A stretch of DNA of 8,793 nucleotides from positions 1 to 8,793 of the forward strand of contig JACMLK010000160.1 in assembly GCA_014379665.1 (NCBI GenBank), given 5' to 3'. This document shows positions 1 through 6,642 of this stretch, one piece after another; the first letter of the stretch is position 1, and every line of letters starts with the position of its first letter. This DNA comes from Saprospiraceae bacterium (GTDB lineage Bacteria > Bacteroidota > Bacteroidia > Chitinophagales > Saprospiraceae). The position numbers and the translations under genes were made by a program. The notes under the pieces are model-generated. The model was not told where the DNA came from and ran no database searches. It worked only from the letters and a program-made list of their open reading frames with translations.

Positions 1-141
1 ACCATAGGAAAAAATATTTTTTCCGGTAACCAGGTATTCAGGCGTATCTAGGGTATATATCTTGCAGAAAGTAAGGGCAGCTAAAAAAAAAGAAAAGTGG
101 AGAAAAATGATAACAGCCATTGGTAATACCTCCCCACCCAT
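1..141 (-). CDS. N-terminus of a probable polytopic membrane protein, cut by the left edge
   Basis: An open frame enters from the left edge and stays open on the minus strand up to an in-frame stop at 202-204. Possible ATG starts are at 189, 141 and 120. I chose 141, which puts a short N-terminal tail (MGGEVLP) before a hydrophobic stretch (AVIIFLHFSFFLAALTF) that looks like a first transmembrane helix. After it comes LDTPEYLVTGKNIFSYG at the edge. A first helix followed by D-[ST]-x-[ED]-Y-L-x-x-[AG]-x-N-[IL] is the usual opening of GT39/ArnT-like multi-pass glycosyltransferases of the envelope, where the acidic residues sit in the first periplasmic loop. That assignment is inference from about 47 residues; an exported protein with a signal peptide is the alternative. 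The frame is too short here to prove coding, but the segment reads like real protein. Confidence 0.5.
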   Translation of the reverse strand, partial: MGGEVLPMAVIIFLHFSFFLAALTFCKIYTLDTPEYLVTGKNIFSYG

Positions 142-189
142 ACCGGAAAAGATGTTATTTTTAATTATTTCAGGCCTTAAATGATTCAT

Positions 190-507
190 ATACGTTAAGT
201 TTCAATTTTACACTCATAATAGGAAGGTTTGAAAAAAGTTGATCTCATATTGTTGATTGAGTATAATAGTGAAATATTTTATTGCAAAATAAAAACTCGT
301 CGGTATAAATTACCCGAAATCATTAAAAGAAGATTTAGTAATTTGTTAAAATTATTAAATCAAAAAGTAAAGAATTATATAAAGTTATTCAAATATTAGA
401 TTGCTGAGAATTTAATAATATCTTTGATTCCGGATTTAAATATACCGAAAACTTTGGTGTTAATTTATATTCTAAATCATTTATTTTTTAATCTTAAAAT
501 TTCAAAA
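190..507. other. AT-rich intergenic region
   Basis: This stretch lies between the divergent left-edge gene and the secreted-protein gene at 508. It is very AT-rich and contains no coding frame I would defend, no tRNA-like cloverleaf and no strong hairpin. The only recognisable signal is the candidate -7 box at 419-426. Promoters for both flanking genes should lie here. An in-frame TTG at 424 could extend the downstream protein, but the added residues precede an obvious signal peptide, so I treat that part as 5' leader. Confidence 0.5.
419..426 (+). promoter_or_regulatory. Candidate Bacteroidota -7 box (TATCTTTG)
   Basis: TATCTTTG matches the Bacteroidota sigma-factor -7 consensus TAnnTTTG exactly. 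A TTG lies at 401-403, 15 bp upstream, closer than the usual spacing to the -33 element, so the upstream half is weak. Transcription from here would give the gene at 508 a leader of roughly 75 nucleotides. The match is short and the region AT-rich, so chance is possible. Confidence 0.4.
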
Positions 508-975
508 ATGAAATCAGTTTTAGTACTTTTTATTTCGACATTATCCTTTTTTAATATTGTAACTGCTCAACAGGCATACACGTGGGATGAATATGGTATT
601 TCCTTTACTTTGGCCGATGATTTTAAAGAAACTGTTAATAACGCAGAAGAGTTTTCAGCTGATGGTGATGGCATGAGTCTTTCTATCATACCATTCCTGG
701 ACGAATCTATCGATGATAGCGATATCACTGGATACACTATGTCTATTGCTGCATCATTAAATTTGGGTCGGATAGACGATGTTAGCGTCATTGATGTGAA
801 TGGTTTTAAAGGCGCATATGCGGAAGGCGCATCAGACGGAGCGAAAATTTTCATTATGGGATTGATAGATCCGAATTCCGCCACCAATTTCTTCGTGATT
901 ATTACCTTCCTGGATGAAGATGCCAATGCCATTGAGGAAGCAGTAAACATTTGTAAAAGCATCAGAAAAATTTAA
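508..975 (+). CDS. Small exported protein of unknown function
   Basis: The 155-residue protein starts at the ATG at 508. A lysine followed by a hydrophobic core and V-T-A|Q-Q forms a clear Sec signal peptide with likely cleavage after Ala20. There is no lipobox cysteine, so the mature protein, about 135 residues, is probably soluble in the periplasm or secreted. It is acidic (many Asp and Glu) with one Cys near the C-terminus. Alternating strand-like segments (YGISFTLADDF, MSLSIIPF, NFFVIITFLD) and a C-terminal helix ending in a short basic tail recall the compact alpha/beta fold of DcrB/PsbP-like periplasmic proteins, but I see no diagnostic motif and give no function. It is a single-gene unit with its own hairpin terminator, convergent with the carbonic-anhydrase-like gene beyond the MITE-like element. 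Confidence 0.8.
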   Translation: MKSVLVLFISTLSFFNIVTAQQAYTWDEYGISFTLADDFKETVNNAEEFSADGDGMSLSIIPFLDESIDDSDITGYTMSIAASLNLGRIDDVSVIDVNGFKGAYAEGASDGAKIFIMGLIDPNSATNFFVIITFLDEDANAIEEAVNICKSIRKI

Positions 976-1003
976 TCATACGCTTTTTGTTTTAAAAAAT
1001 AAG

Positions 1004-1036
1004 AAAGGTTCTCTTTAATAAAGGAGGACCTTTTTT
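1004..1036 (+). terminator. Strong rho-independent terminator, possibly bidirectional
   Basis: Bases 1004-1016 pair with 1021-1033 in an unbroken 13-bp stem, including two G-U pairs, around a 4-base loop (AATA). The stem runs into a T tract at 1031-1036. It lies 28 bp after the stop codon of the secreted-protein gene. Read on the other strand, the stem is also followed by a T-rich stretch, so it may stop minus-strand transcripts coming through the MITE-like element. Confidence 0.85.
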
Positions 1037-1064
1037 ATATTTAAACTATAGTCAAATAAAGGCT

Positions 1065-1087
1065 CTAGTGCTCTGTCCAGAAAAAGA
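1065..1087 (+). repeat. Left terminal inverted repeat of the MITE-like element
   Basis: Begins CTAGTGCTCTGTCCAG and is exactly complementary to 1207-1229. If transcribed, the two arms would form a 23-bp stem closing a loop of about 119 bases, which could also stabilise or end mRNAs from the flanking convergent genes. Confidence 0.85.
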
Positions 1088-1206
1088 GTTAAATTATAAT
1101 GGCAGTTATTTTTTTAAAGATCAAGGCAAAAAACACAGGCATAGCAGTAGCTATGGCGAGTATTTTTAACGCAGATATTTGGAAATCGAACAACATTTCA
1201 TTAAGT

Positions 1207-1229
1207 TCTTTTTCTGGACAGAGCACTAG
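1207..1229 (-). repeat. Right terminal inverted repeat of the MITE-like element
   Basis: Ends in CTGGACAGAGCACTAG, the exact inverse of the left end. Its outer edge is 7 bp from the stop codon of the carbonic-anhydrase-like gene, whose reading frame it leaves intact. Confidence 0.85.
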
Positions 1230-1236
1230 CTCATCG

Positions 1237-1749
1237 TCAATCTTTATACCATGATGCATACATCACATAATTATCCGCTATTCTGTTAATTTCTCCGGAT
1301 ATCAGTTCCGGACTTACATCATTTATTTTTTTAGCAGGAATACCGGCGAAAATAGTGCCTGCTTCTACCTTGGTATTTTGTAATACTACCGCACCTGCAG
1401 CTATAATTGAATTACTTTCCAAAACACAATTATCCATAACGATTGCCCCCATCCCGATCAGCACATTGTCATGCACTGTACATCCATGAACGATCGCATT
1501 GTGGCCGATGGATACGTTATTTCCAATGTTGGTAGGGTGAGTCTGGTAGGTGCAGTGTATCACCACACCGTCCTGAATATTTACTTTGTTGCCTATTTTT
1601 ATATAATGTACATCTCCTCGGATAACTACATTAAACCATACACTACATTGATTTCCCATATTCACATCACCAATGATTGTAGCGTTTTCTGCTATAAAAC
1701 AATCATCACCGAAAACAGGTGATTTTCCTTTTATTGATTTTATTATCAT
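1237..1749 (-). CDS. Gamma-carbonic anhydrase-like hexapeptide-repeat protein (PaaY/YrdA type)
   Basis: The 170-residue protein is built almost wholly of left-handed beta-helix hexapeptide repeats (for example IGDVNM, IGNKVN, IGNNVS, IGHNAI, IGMGAI), ending in a C-terminal helix (SPELISGEINRIADNYVMYASWYKD). The gamma-class zinc ligands are present as His65, His83 and His88 with the family spacing, as are Arg44, Asp46, Gln59 and Asp60, which match conserved residues of archaeal Cam. The family forms trimers with zinc or iron at subunit interfaces. Members include carbonic anhydrases and the PaaY thioesterase; many lack proven activity because they miss the acidic loop of Cam, as this short one appears to. 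It is cytoplasmic, with no signal peptide. It lies 17 bp downstream of the GH3/serine-hydrolase gene on the same strand, so co-transcription is likely, although no functional link is evident. Confidence 0.88.
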   Translation of the reverse strand: MIIKSIKGKSPVFGDDCFIAENATIIGDVNMGNQCSVWFNVVIRGDVHYIKIGNKVNIQDGVVIHCTYQTHPTNIGNNVSIGHNAIVHGCTVHDNVLIGMGAIVMDNCVLESNSIIAAGAVVLQNTKVEAGTIFAGIPAKKINDVSPELISGEINRIADNYVMYASWYKD

Positions 1750-1766
1750 ATTATTATCAATATTTA

Positions 1767-4700
1767 TTAATATGTACTCCCTTGACTATTTTCCAGAATT
1801 GTTTTAATGATTTGATTTCCTATTTCTATCCGGATATTAAGGGAACTGATTTTTATATTTTCACGACTGGGGTAGACTCTGTTTGATAAAAATACGTATA
1901 CCAGATTGTATTTTGGATCCACCCAGGTGTAAGTGCCGGTATAGCCTGAATGACCATAACTCAACGATGACGCAAAATCCGGAGCATTGAGTACCTTCGG
2001 ATTAAAATCCTTTTTATCAAAACCGATGCCTCTTCGGTTTTTTTCAAACGGAAACTGATAGGATGTAAATTCATTTACCACCGAAGAATCGATAAATCTA
2101 TATCCACCATAACTGCCTTTATTGAGAAACATCTGCATAAGCTTGGTCAGGTCATTGGCATTGCCAAACAAACCGGCATGGCCACTGATACCACCCATCA
2201 TGGCCGCTCCTTCATCATGTACCCGTCCGTGTATCAGATTTTGTCTGAAAAGACTGTCATATTCAGTTGGTACGATCCTGTCTAAAGATATTACCGGATT
2301 AAATCCCAATGAATTTGCCCCTAGTTTTTTATAAGTATCATCAAGATAAGTGACCCAGGATCTGCCCGTAAGTCGTTTTATAATCTCAGGATAGAGATAA
2401 AAATGAAGGTCACTGTACACGTAATTGTACTTCTTCCCGGAAGCATTTTGCATAGCGGGAATGTTAAGCGGTGAATCAGCGATCTGTTTTAACATGTTTT
2501 TATAATAATCCTTATGAAGCCATAATTGTTCCGCTATCTGTACTGTAAATTTGCTTTCCCTTGTTTTTGAAAAAGTATTTTTTTTCCAGGTTATGGTATT
2601 GCATGTAAGCATATCTCCCCAAAGTAAGGAATCGGCTTTCAGAGATGGAAGGTATTCAATGGTTTTAGTGGGTTTTTTGCCAAATAACCGTTTAAAAAAG
2701 CCTGGTTTTTTCATGGTAATAATACATCTTTTTTCCAACTCAGGATGAATCAACACTGCCTTTTTTATAGTTTCAACTGTATCCACCGCATCCTTCCAGA
2801 ATGGTATCCATGCTTTCAAACCAGACCTGTGCGTCAGCATATCCCGGAAAGTTAAATGAGCTTTATTTGATTTTTTAAAATATGGATAATATTCACCCAA
2901 TGTGGCGTCAAGATCAAATACACCTTCTGAAACCAGCTGCATCACAGCAAGGGTAGATGAAGTTATTTTGGTCAGTGATGCGAGATCATAGAGGTCATCT
3001 GTTTTCACTTTACCGACAAGGTCAGCTTTATCATTTACTTTTTTTTCTAATGTAGAAATGGATGTTGCCGGATTGTCCATGGCATCGTCTATAAAGGTGA
3101 AACTGTTACCCTCCGGATTTGTTGTAATATCCTGACTGTTTACATCTTCATAACGATGATATCCATAGGCCTTATTGAAGATCACTTTATTATCTTTGGC
3201 GACCAGCACCACACATCCGGGGTAAGCATTTTCTCTTTGTCCTGATTGCACTATTGAATCTATTCTTGTATTCAATACCACCCTGTCCATACCAACCATT
3301 TCCGGCGGACCATAAGACAGACGATCTCGTGTTGATAATGGTATCCCCATTCCCATCCTGAATTCATCATTGATGGTCAGCGGGAGCGTGCCATTGCACG
3401 ATAAGGCCCCAAATATAGTTTGTGCCATTATTGATTCTGTATATGACGTCATCTGATAGCCCAACATTAAGGCATTCGTTTTTGCAAATTCCGGTATCTT
3501 GCCAAGTATCAGTGGATTTCCGAAAAGACATACCACTGCATTATCCATTGAAATCAACTTTTGAATGTGTCTGATGTTTCCAACAGTTAAACCATATTTA
3601 TTACCGGCCCTGATATCAATGAGATGAATCCCCGTTAATACGATGTCATATGATTTAGTCCGTTCTGTTATGCTTTGTACCAGGGAGTCTGAAGCATTTT
3701 TTGGTATGTGATAGTAGTCTGCCGACACATAATGGCTGACCATTTTTGCAAAATCCGACACAACCGGTGATTCAAGAGACACTACGGCTATTTTTTTTGT
3801 CAGATCTCTTATAGGCAGCAGGTTTTGATTATTTTTAAGACAGGTAGTGCTCTTCTCGGCAAAATAAAAATTTAAAAGATCAGATTCTATTGTGTTAAGA
3901 TCTTCCGTTAAATTGTTCAGATCAGTAGGAATGTATTTATCCAAACCAACCCAGGATTTAGCCTTGAGAATTTTTCTTACCTTAAAATCCAATACTTCCA
4001 TGGGAATCCGACCATTTAACACGGCCTCCTTTATAGCCATCACAGCCACGGGTACATCTGAAAACGTTTCTAAAATATCATTTCCTGCCAACAGTGCCCT
4101 GACCATGGCTTCTCCCGGAGGATAATTTTTTACAGCACCTTCCATTTCCATAGCGTCAGTAAAAATCAGTCCTTCAAAGTTTAATTCTTCACGGAGCAAT
4201 TCAAAAATGATTTTTGGAGAAAAGGTAGATGCAAGATTTGGGGTAGAATCAAGAGCCGGAATGGTAAGATGTGCAGTCATTATACCTGAAAGACCATGAT
4301 CAATCAATTGTTTGAACGGATATATTTCGATGTCCATTAGGCGTTGCTTATCGTGTCTGATCACAGGTAAATCAAAATGAGAATCTACATCTGTATCCCC
4401 ATGTCCGGGAAAGTGTTTGGCAGTTGCCAGCACTCTCTGACTTTGCAACCCTTCCATATATGCCAGACCTTTATCAGCTACTGCTTCTTTATCTGCTCCG
4501 AATGAGCGAAAATTGATCACAGGATTTTTTGGATTAATATTTACATCCACCACGGGTGCAAAATTGATGTGTACTCCTAATCTTTTACATTGTTTTCCTA
4601 TTTCTTTTCCCATGGCTTCAATTAGAAAGTCATTCCCCTGCATAGCACCTAAAGTAATGGCATAGGGAAATCTATCCGTACTATCGAGCCTCATTCCTGT

Positions 4701-5045
4701 ACCCCATTCAAGATCCTGTCCTATCAGCATGGGAATTTTTGACAGGGATTGAAGACGGTTTGTGATAGTTGCCTGAATGAAGGGACTCGAAGCAAATAAA
4801 ACAATACCTCCTATTTTATATTCCTTTACCCATTTTTCCAATACTACCATATCGTGCGGTCTGCCTGAAAAATTGCCGCGTGGCATAAGGAGCTGACCTA
4901 TTTTTTCATCTAAGGTCAGACTATTGAATACGGAGTCAACCCATATTTTATTATAATCATTTAGAAATGACGGCTTTTGTCCTGTCGCAGAATGGTAAAT
5001 GAAAATTACCAGGAATATCAAAAGTTTAATACTTTTATCATGCAT
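1767..5045 (-). CDS. Exported GH3 beta-N-acetylhexosaminidase fused to a beta-lactamase-family serine hydrolase
   Basis: The 1092-residue protein has a signal peptide (residues 1-22, A-T-G|Q) and no lipobox. Residues about 30-365 are a NagZ-type GH3 barrel: GQDLEWG (110-116), FRSFG (179-183), KHFPGHG (210-216) followed by Asp221-Ser-His223, the Asp/His pair peculiar to NagZ, and nucleophile Asp297 in FTDAMEMEG. Residues about 390-560 resemble the GH3 C-terminal alpha/beta domain of Gram-positive NagZ. Residues about 580-1085 are a class C beta-lactamase/esterase-like domain with Ser690-x-x-Lys693, Tyr877-Ser-Asp and His1032-Ser-Gly, so both active sites look intact. NagZ releases terminal GlcNAc from peptidoglycan fragments. 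The second domain may be an N-acetylmuramyl-L-alanine amidase like B. subtilis YbbE/AmiE, encoded next to nagZ there, or an esterase or peptidase; this is inference. The fusion architecture itself is known in Bacteroidota. The protein is probably periplasmic. Confidence 0.92.
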   Translation of the reverse strand: MHDKSIKLLIFLVIFIYHSATGQKPSFLNDYNKIWVDSVFNSLTLDEKIGQLLMPRGNFSGRPHDMVVLEKWVKEYKIGGIVLFASSPFIQATITNRLQSLSKIPMLIGQDLEWGTGMRLDSTDRFPYAITLGAMQGNDFLIEAMGKEIGKQCKRLGVHINFAPVVDVNINPKNPVINFRSFGADKEAVADKGLAYMEGLQSQRVLATAKHFPGHGDTDVDSHFDLPVIRHDKQRLMDIEIYPFKQLIDHGLSGIMTAHLTIPALDSTPNLASTFSPKIIFELLREELNFEGLIFTDAMEMEGAVKNYPPGEAMVRALLAGNDILETFSDVPVAVMAIKEAVLNGRIPMEVLDFKVRKILKAKSWVGLDKYIPTDLNNLTEDLNTIESDLLNFYFAEKSTTCLKNNQNLLPIRDLTKKIAVVSLESPVVSDFAKMVSHYVSADYYHIPKNASDSLVQSITERTKSYDIVLTGIHLIDIRAGNKYGLTVGNIRHIQKLISMDNAVVCLFGNPLILGKIPEFAKTNALMLGYQMTSYTESIMAQTIFGALSCNGTLPLTINDEFRMGMGIPLSTRDRLSYGPPEMVGMDRVVLNTRIDSIVQSGQRENAYPGCVVLVAKDNKVIFNKAYGYHRYEDVNSQDITTNPEGNSFTFIDDAMDNPATSISTLEKKVNDKADLVGKVKTDDLYDLASLTKITSSTLAVMQLVSEGVFDLDATLGEYYPYFKKSNKAHLTFRDMLTHRSGLKAWIPFWKDAVDTVETIKKAVLIHPELEKRCIITMKKPGFFKRLFGKKPTKTIEYLPSLKADSLLWGDMLTCNTITWKKNTFSKTRESKFTVQIAEQLWLHKDYYKNMLKQIADSPLNIPAMQNASGKKYNYVYSDLHFYLYPEIIKRLTGRSWVTYLDDTYKKLGANSLGFNPVISLDRIVPTEYDSLFRQNLIHGRVHDEGAAMMGGISGHAGLFGNANDLTKLMQMFLNKGSYGGYRFIDSSVVNEFTSYQFPFEKNRRGIGFDKKDFNPKVLNAPDFASSLSYGHSGYTGTYTWVDPKYNLVYVFLSNRVYPSRENIKISSLNIRIEIGNQIIKTILENSQGSTY

Positions 5046-5070
5046 ACTTTAGCACCATTTACAAAAAAAA

Positions 5071-5078
5071 CAAAAGTA
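5071..5078 (-). promoter_or_regulatory. Candidate -7 box (TACTTTTG) for the GH3/serine-hydrolase gene
   Basis: On the minus strand the bases read TACTTTTG, an exact TAnnTTTG match, ending 25 bp before the ATG at 5045. A TTTG on the same strand lies only 10 bp upstream, too close for a standard -33 element, so only the -7 part is convincing. It lies in the divergent intergenic region shared with the oxidoreductase gene and would drive the GH3 fusion and the carbonic-anhydrase-like gene. Confidence 0.45.
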
Positions 5079-5152
5079 AGGAATAATCCAAACGGTTAGC
5101 TAAATATTCATTGGCATTCACTAATTTGCATCATAAATTTAAAAATTGCAGT

Positions 5153-6286
5153 ATGTCTAAAAAATATGACATCATTCTTTTCGGTGCTTCCGGATTTACA
5201 GGCGCTTTGGTAGCCAGATATATATCAGCTCATATAATTTCCGAAAACATCAACTGGGCTATAGCAGGAAGGGATGAAAAGAAACTGAAAGAAATACAAA
5301 ACGGATTAACTAATAGTCCGGATATCGTGATTGCGGATGTAACAGACAAGGTGTCACTCCATCAAATGGCTTCAAAAAGCAAGGTATTAATGAATGCAGT
5401 CGGGCCTTTCAACTGGTATGGGAAAGACGTAGTGAAAGCCTGTATAGATAATAGTACCCATTATCTTGACATCACCGGTGAGCCATCTTTTGTAGCAGAC
5501 GTATATAATTCATATTACCAATTGGCTGTTGAAAATAAGGCGTGTGTTGTCAATTGTTGTGGATTTGATAGCATTCCGGCTGACTATGCTGCCTGGTTGA
5601 CAGCCCAAAAACTTCCCTTAAATGAACCAAAATCACTGATGGGTTATTTCAGAACAAATGCAGCATTCTCCGGAGGCACTTTGACCACTGCGATACAGGC
5701 ACTTTACATGGAGGCAGAAAAGAAATCTGTTAAAGTCAGAATTAAAAAACATAAAGATGCCCCAAAATTAGACATTAAAATTCATTTTAGTAAAGAGGTC
5801 GGTGGCTGGGCTATACCCATGCCTGTGGTGGACCCGCATATTGTCAAGAGAAGTGCTTTCCGCTTGCCTCAGGATTATGGTATCGCTGTTTCTTATGGTC
5901 AATTTTTTGTAAGAACCACCTTTATAAAAATGTTGAAGACTATTTTACCAGTCATATCCGCCAGGTTTTTAGTTCGGTTCAAGACTTTCAGAAAGAGAAT
6001 GTTTGATAAATTCCAACCGGGAACCGGTCCGGATGAAGAAAGAAGAGCAAAGAGTCAATTTGAAGTAGTTTGCATCGGCAAATCAAAAACAGCAGAAGCA
6101 ATCACCATATTTTCAGGAGGTGATCCGGGGTATAATGAAACTGCCAAAATGTTTGCGCAGTCGGCATTCACTTTACTGGATAAAATAAAAAACAATAGTG
6201 TGCACTACGGAGTACTAACCCCTGTAGAAGCATTTGGGATGGACCTGGTGACCAGATTGCGGAAAGAAGGACTTCACATTGTGTAG
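5153..6286 (+). CDS. Saccharopine dehydrogenase-like / trans-acting enoyl reductase family oxidoreductase
   Basis: The 377-residue protein starts at the ATG at 5153, which puts the nucleotide-binding loop at the usual place (YDIILFGASGFTG, residues 5-17). A TTG frame from 5111 would add 14 residues before it and is unlikely. The GxSGFTG Rossmann motif, AGRDEKKL at the end of strand 2, and conserved VGPFNWYGKDVVKAC, YLDITGEPSFV and CCGFDSIPADYA segments place it in the saccharopine-dehydrogenase NADP-binding superfamily. Within that it fits the branch with human SCCPDH and the mycobacterial trans-acting enoyl reductases of phthiocerol-lipid synthesis, not true lysine-pathway enzymes. It should reduce or oxidise an unknown, perhaps lipid-like, substrate with NAD(P)H. 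No lipid-synthesis genes are nearby, so the substrate is open. A near-consensus TAATTTG at 5122-5128 might be its -7 box. It converges on the pterin dehydratase gene, 9 bp away. Confidence 0.85.
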   Translation: MSKKYDIILFGASGFTGALVARYISAHIISENINWAIAGRDEKKLKEIQNGLTNSPDIVIADVTDKVSLHQMASKSKVLMNAVGPFNWYGKDVVKACIDNSTHYLDITGEPSFVADVYNSYYQLAVENKACVVNCCGFDSIPADYAAWLTAQKLPLNEPKSLMGYFRTNAAFSGGTLTTAIQALYMEAEKKSVKVRIKKHKDAPKLDIKIHFSKEVGGWAIPMPVVDPHIVKRSAFRLPQDYGIAVSYGQFFVRTTFIKMLKTILPVISARFLVRFKTFRKRMFDKFQPGTGPDEERRAKSQFEVVCIGKSKTAEAITIFSGGDPGYNETAKMFAQSAFTLLDKIKNNSVHYGVLTPVEAFGMDLVTRLRKEGLHIV

Positions 6287-6295
6287 TTCAACATC

Positions 6296-6547
6296 TTAGT
6301 CAACCTTGTACTTGGCATACACGGATGTGATGATATCTGCCAGTTTTCTGTCTTTTTCTGTTACTGTATTTCCTGCATTGTGGGTGGTAAGTTTTATATC
6401 AACCTTATTATAGGTGTTAGACCAGGTAGGATGATGGTTTATCTTTTCCACATGAATAGCTACTTCCGTCATAAATGCAAATGCGCCTATAAAATCGGCA
6501 AAAACAAAAGAAGCTGACAATTGATTATTTGATTCTTTCCACTCCAT
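6296..6547 (-). CDS. 4a-hydroxytetrahydrobiopterin dehydratase (pterin-4a-carbinolamine dehydratase)
   Basis: The 83-residue protein carries the family signature: Glu34-Lys-Ile-Asn-His38-His39-Pro-x-Trp, then N-x-Y-x-x-V and a Thr-His56 pair followed by G-x-x-V-T-x-x-D. His38, His39 and His56 have the same 1- and 18-residue spacing as the catalytic histidines of the mammalian enzyme. It dehydrates the 4a-hydroxy-pterin made by aromatic amino acid hydroxylases, so the cofactor can be recycled. It is shorter than typical members (about 95-105 residues), lacking most of the N-terminal helix and strand, but the core is complete. The start is the ATG at 6547; no earlier in-frame start is evident. 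No phenylalanine hydroxylase is in the window. It lies downstream of pth on the same strand across a 152-bp gap. I see no own promoter, so readthrough from pth is possible. Confidence 0.92.
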   Translation of the reverse strand: MEWKESNNQLSASFVFADFIGAFAFMTEVAIHVEKINHHPTWSNTYNKVDIKLTTHNAGNTVTEKDRKLADIITSVYAKYKVD

Positions 6548-6642
6548 GATTAATTTTAGCTACTAACACAAAGAAACCGGATGTGTTGCAAGCTCTGCTG
6601 AAAAAGTCAGATGTAGCAGCTGCCCTATCAACAAATGTTGCA
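6548..6642. other. Intergenic segment between pth and the pterin dehydratase gene
   Basis: This non-coding stretch holds only weak structure: a possible short stem between AGCT..GCT near 6591 and AGCAGCT near 6615, with a 2-base bulge, and two copies of TGTTGCAA about 50 bp apart. There is no T tract, so I do not call a terminator, and no TAnnTTTG box reading toward the dehydratase gene. Confidence 0.35.

Larger units (their letters stand above)
1065..1229. mobile_element. MITE-like element with 23-bp perfect terminal inverted repeats
   Basis: Bases 1065-1087 are the exact reverse complement of 1207-1229; beyond 23 bp the arms diverge. The outermost four bases at each end are CTAG. Since CTAG is its own complement, it could be a 4-bp target duplication flanking a 157-bp element with 19-bp ends (1069-1225), or simply part of the ends. 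At the centre, bases 1140-1145 and 1150-1155 form a 6-bp hairpin. The interior has no transposase-sized frame; the longest ATG frame, 1099-1254 plus, has 51 codons and leaves the element. This is the structure of a non-autonomous transposable element mobilised in trans. It sits between convergent genes, 7 bp beyond the stop of the minus-strand gene. I do not recognise the terminal sequence as a named IS family. Confidence 0.65.

Noticed and set aside
7..24. 18-bp perfect palindrome (GGAAAAAATATTTTTTCC)
   Set aside because: It lies inside the left-edge coding frame (codons for G-K-N-I-F-S) and is made mostly of A and T runs, so it is probably a chance result of coding; the stem has almost no loop.
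567..962. 131-codon open frame on the minus strand
   Set aside because: It lies entirely opposite the secreted-protein gene, which has a clear signal peptide and terminator; the antisense translation looks like a shadow.
1099..1254. 51-codon plus-strand frame running through the MITE-like element and out into the carbonic-anhydrase-like gene
   Set aside because: It crosses the right inverted repeat and ends antisense to a conserved gene, so it is not a credible element-encoded protein.
1471..1722. 83-codon plus-strand frame
   Set aside because: It is antisense to the hexapeptide-repeat gene, whose zinc ligands and repeats are conserved.
2122..2748. Two plus-strand frames of 65-70 codons (2122-2334 and 2551-2748)
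   Set aside because: Both lie opposite the serine-hydrolase domain and have no recognisable features.
3892..4125. 77-codon plus-strand frame
   Set aside because: It is opposite the GH3 domain region and is a frame shadow.
6287..6295. Possible terminator between the convergent oxidoreductase and pterin dehydratase genes
   Set aside because: The gap is only 9 bp and I found no stem with a T tract there or just inside either gene.
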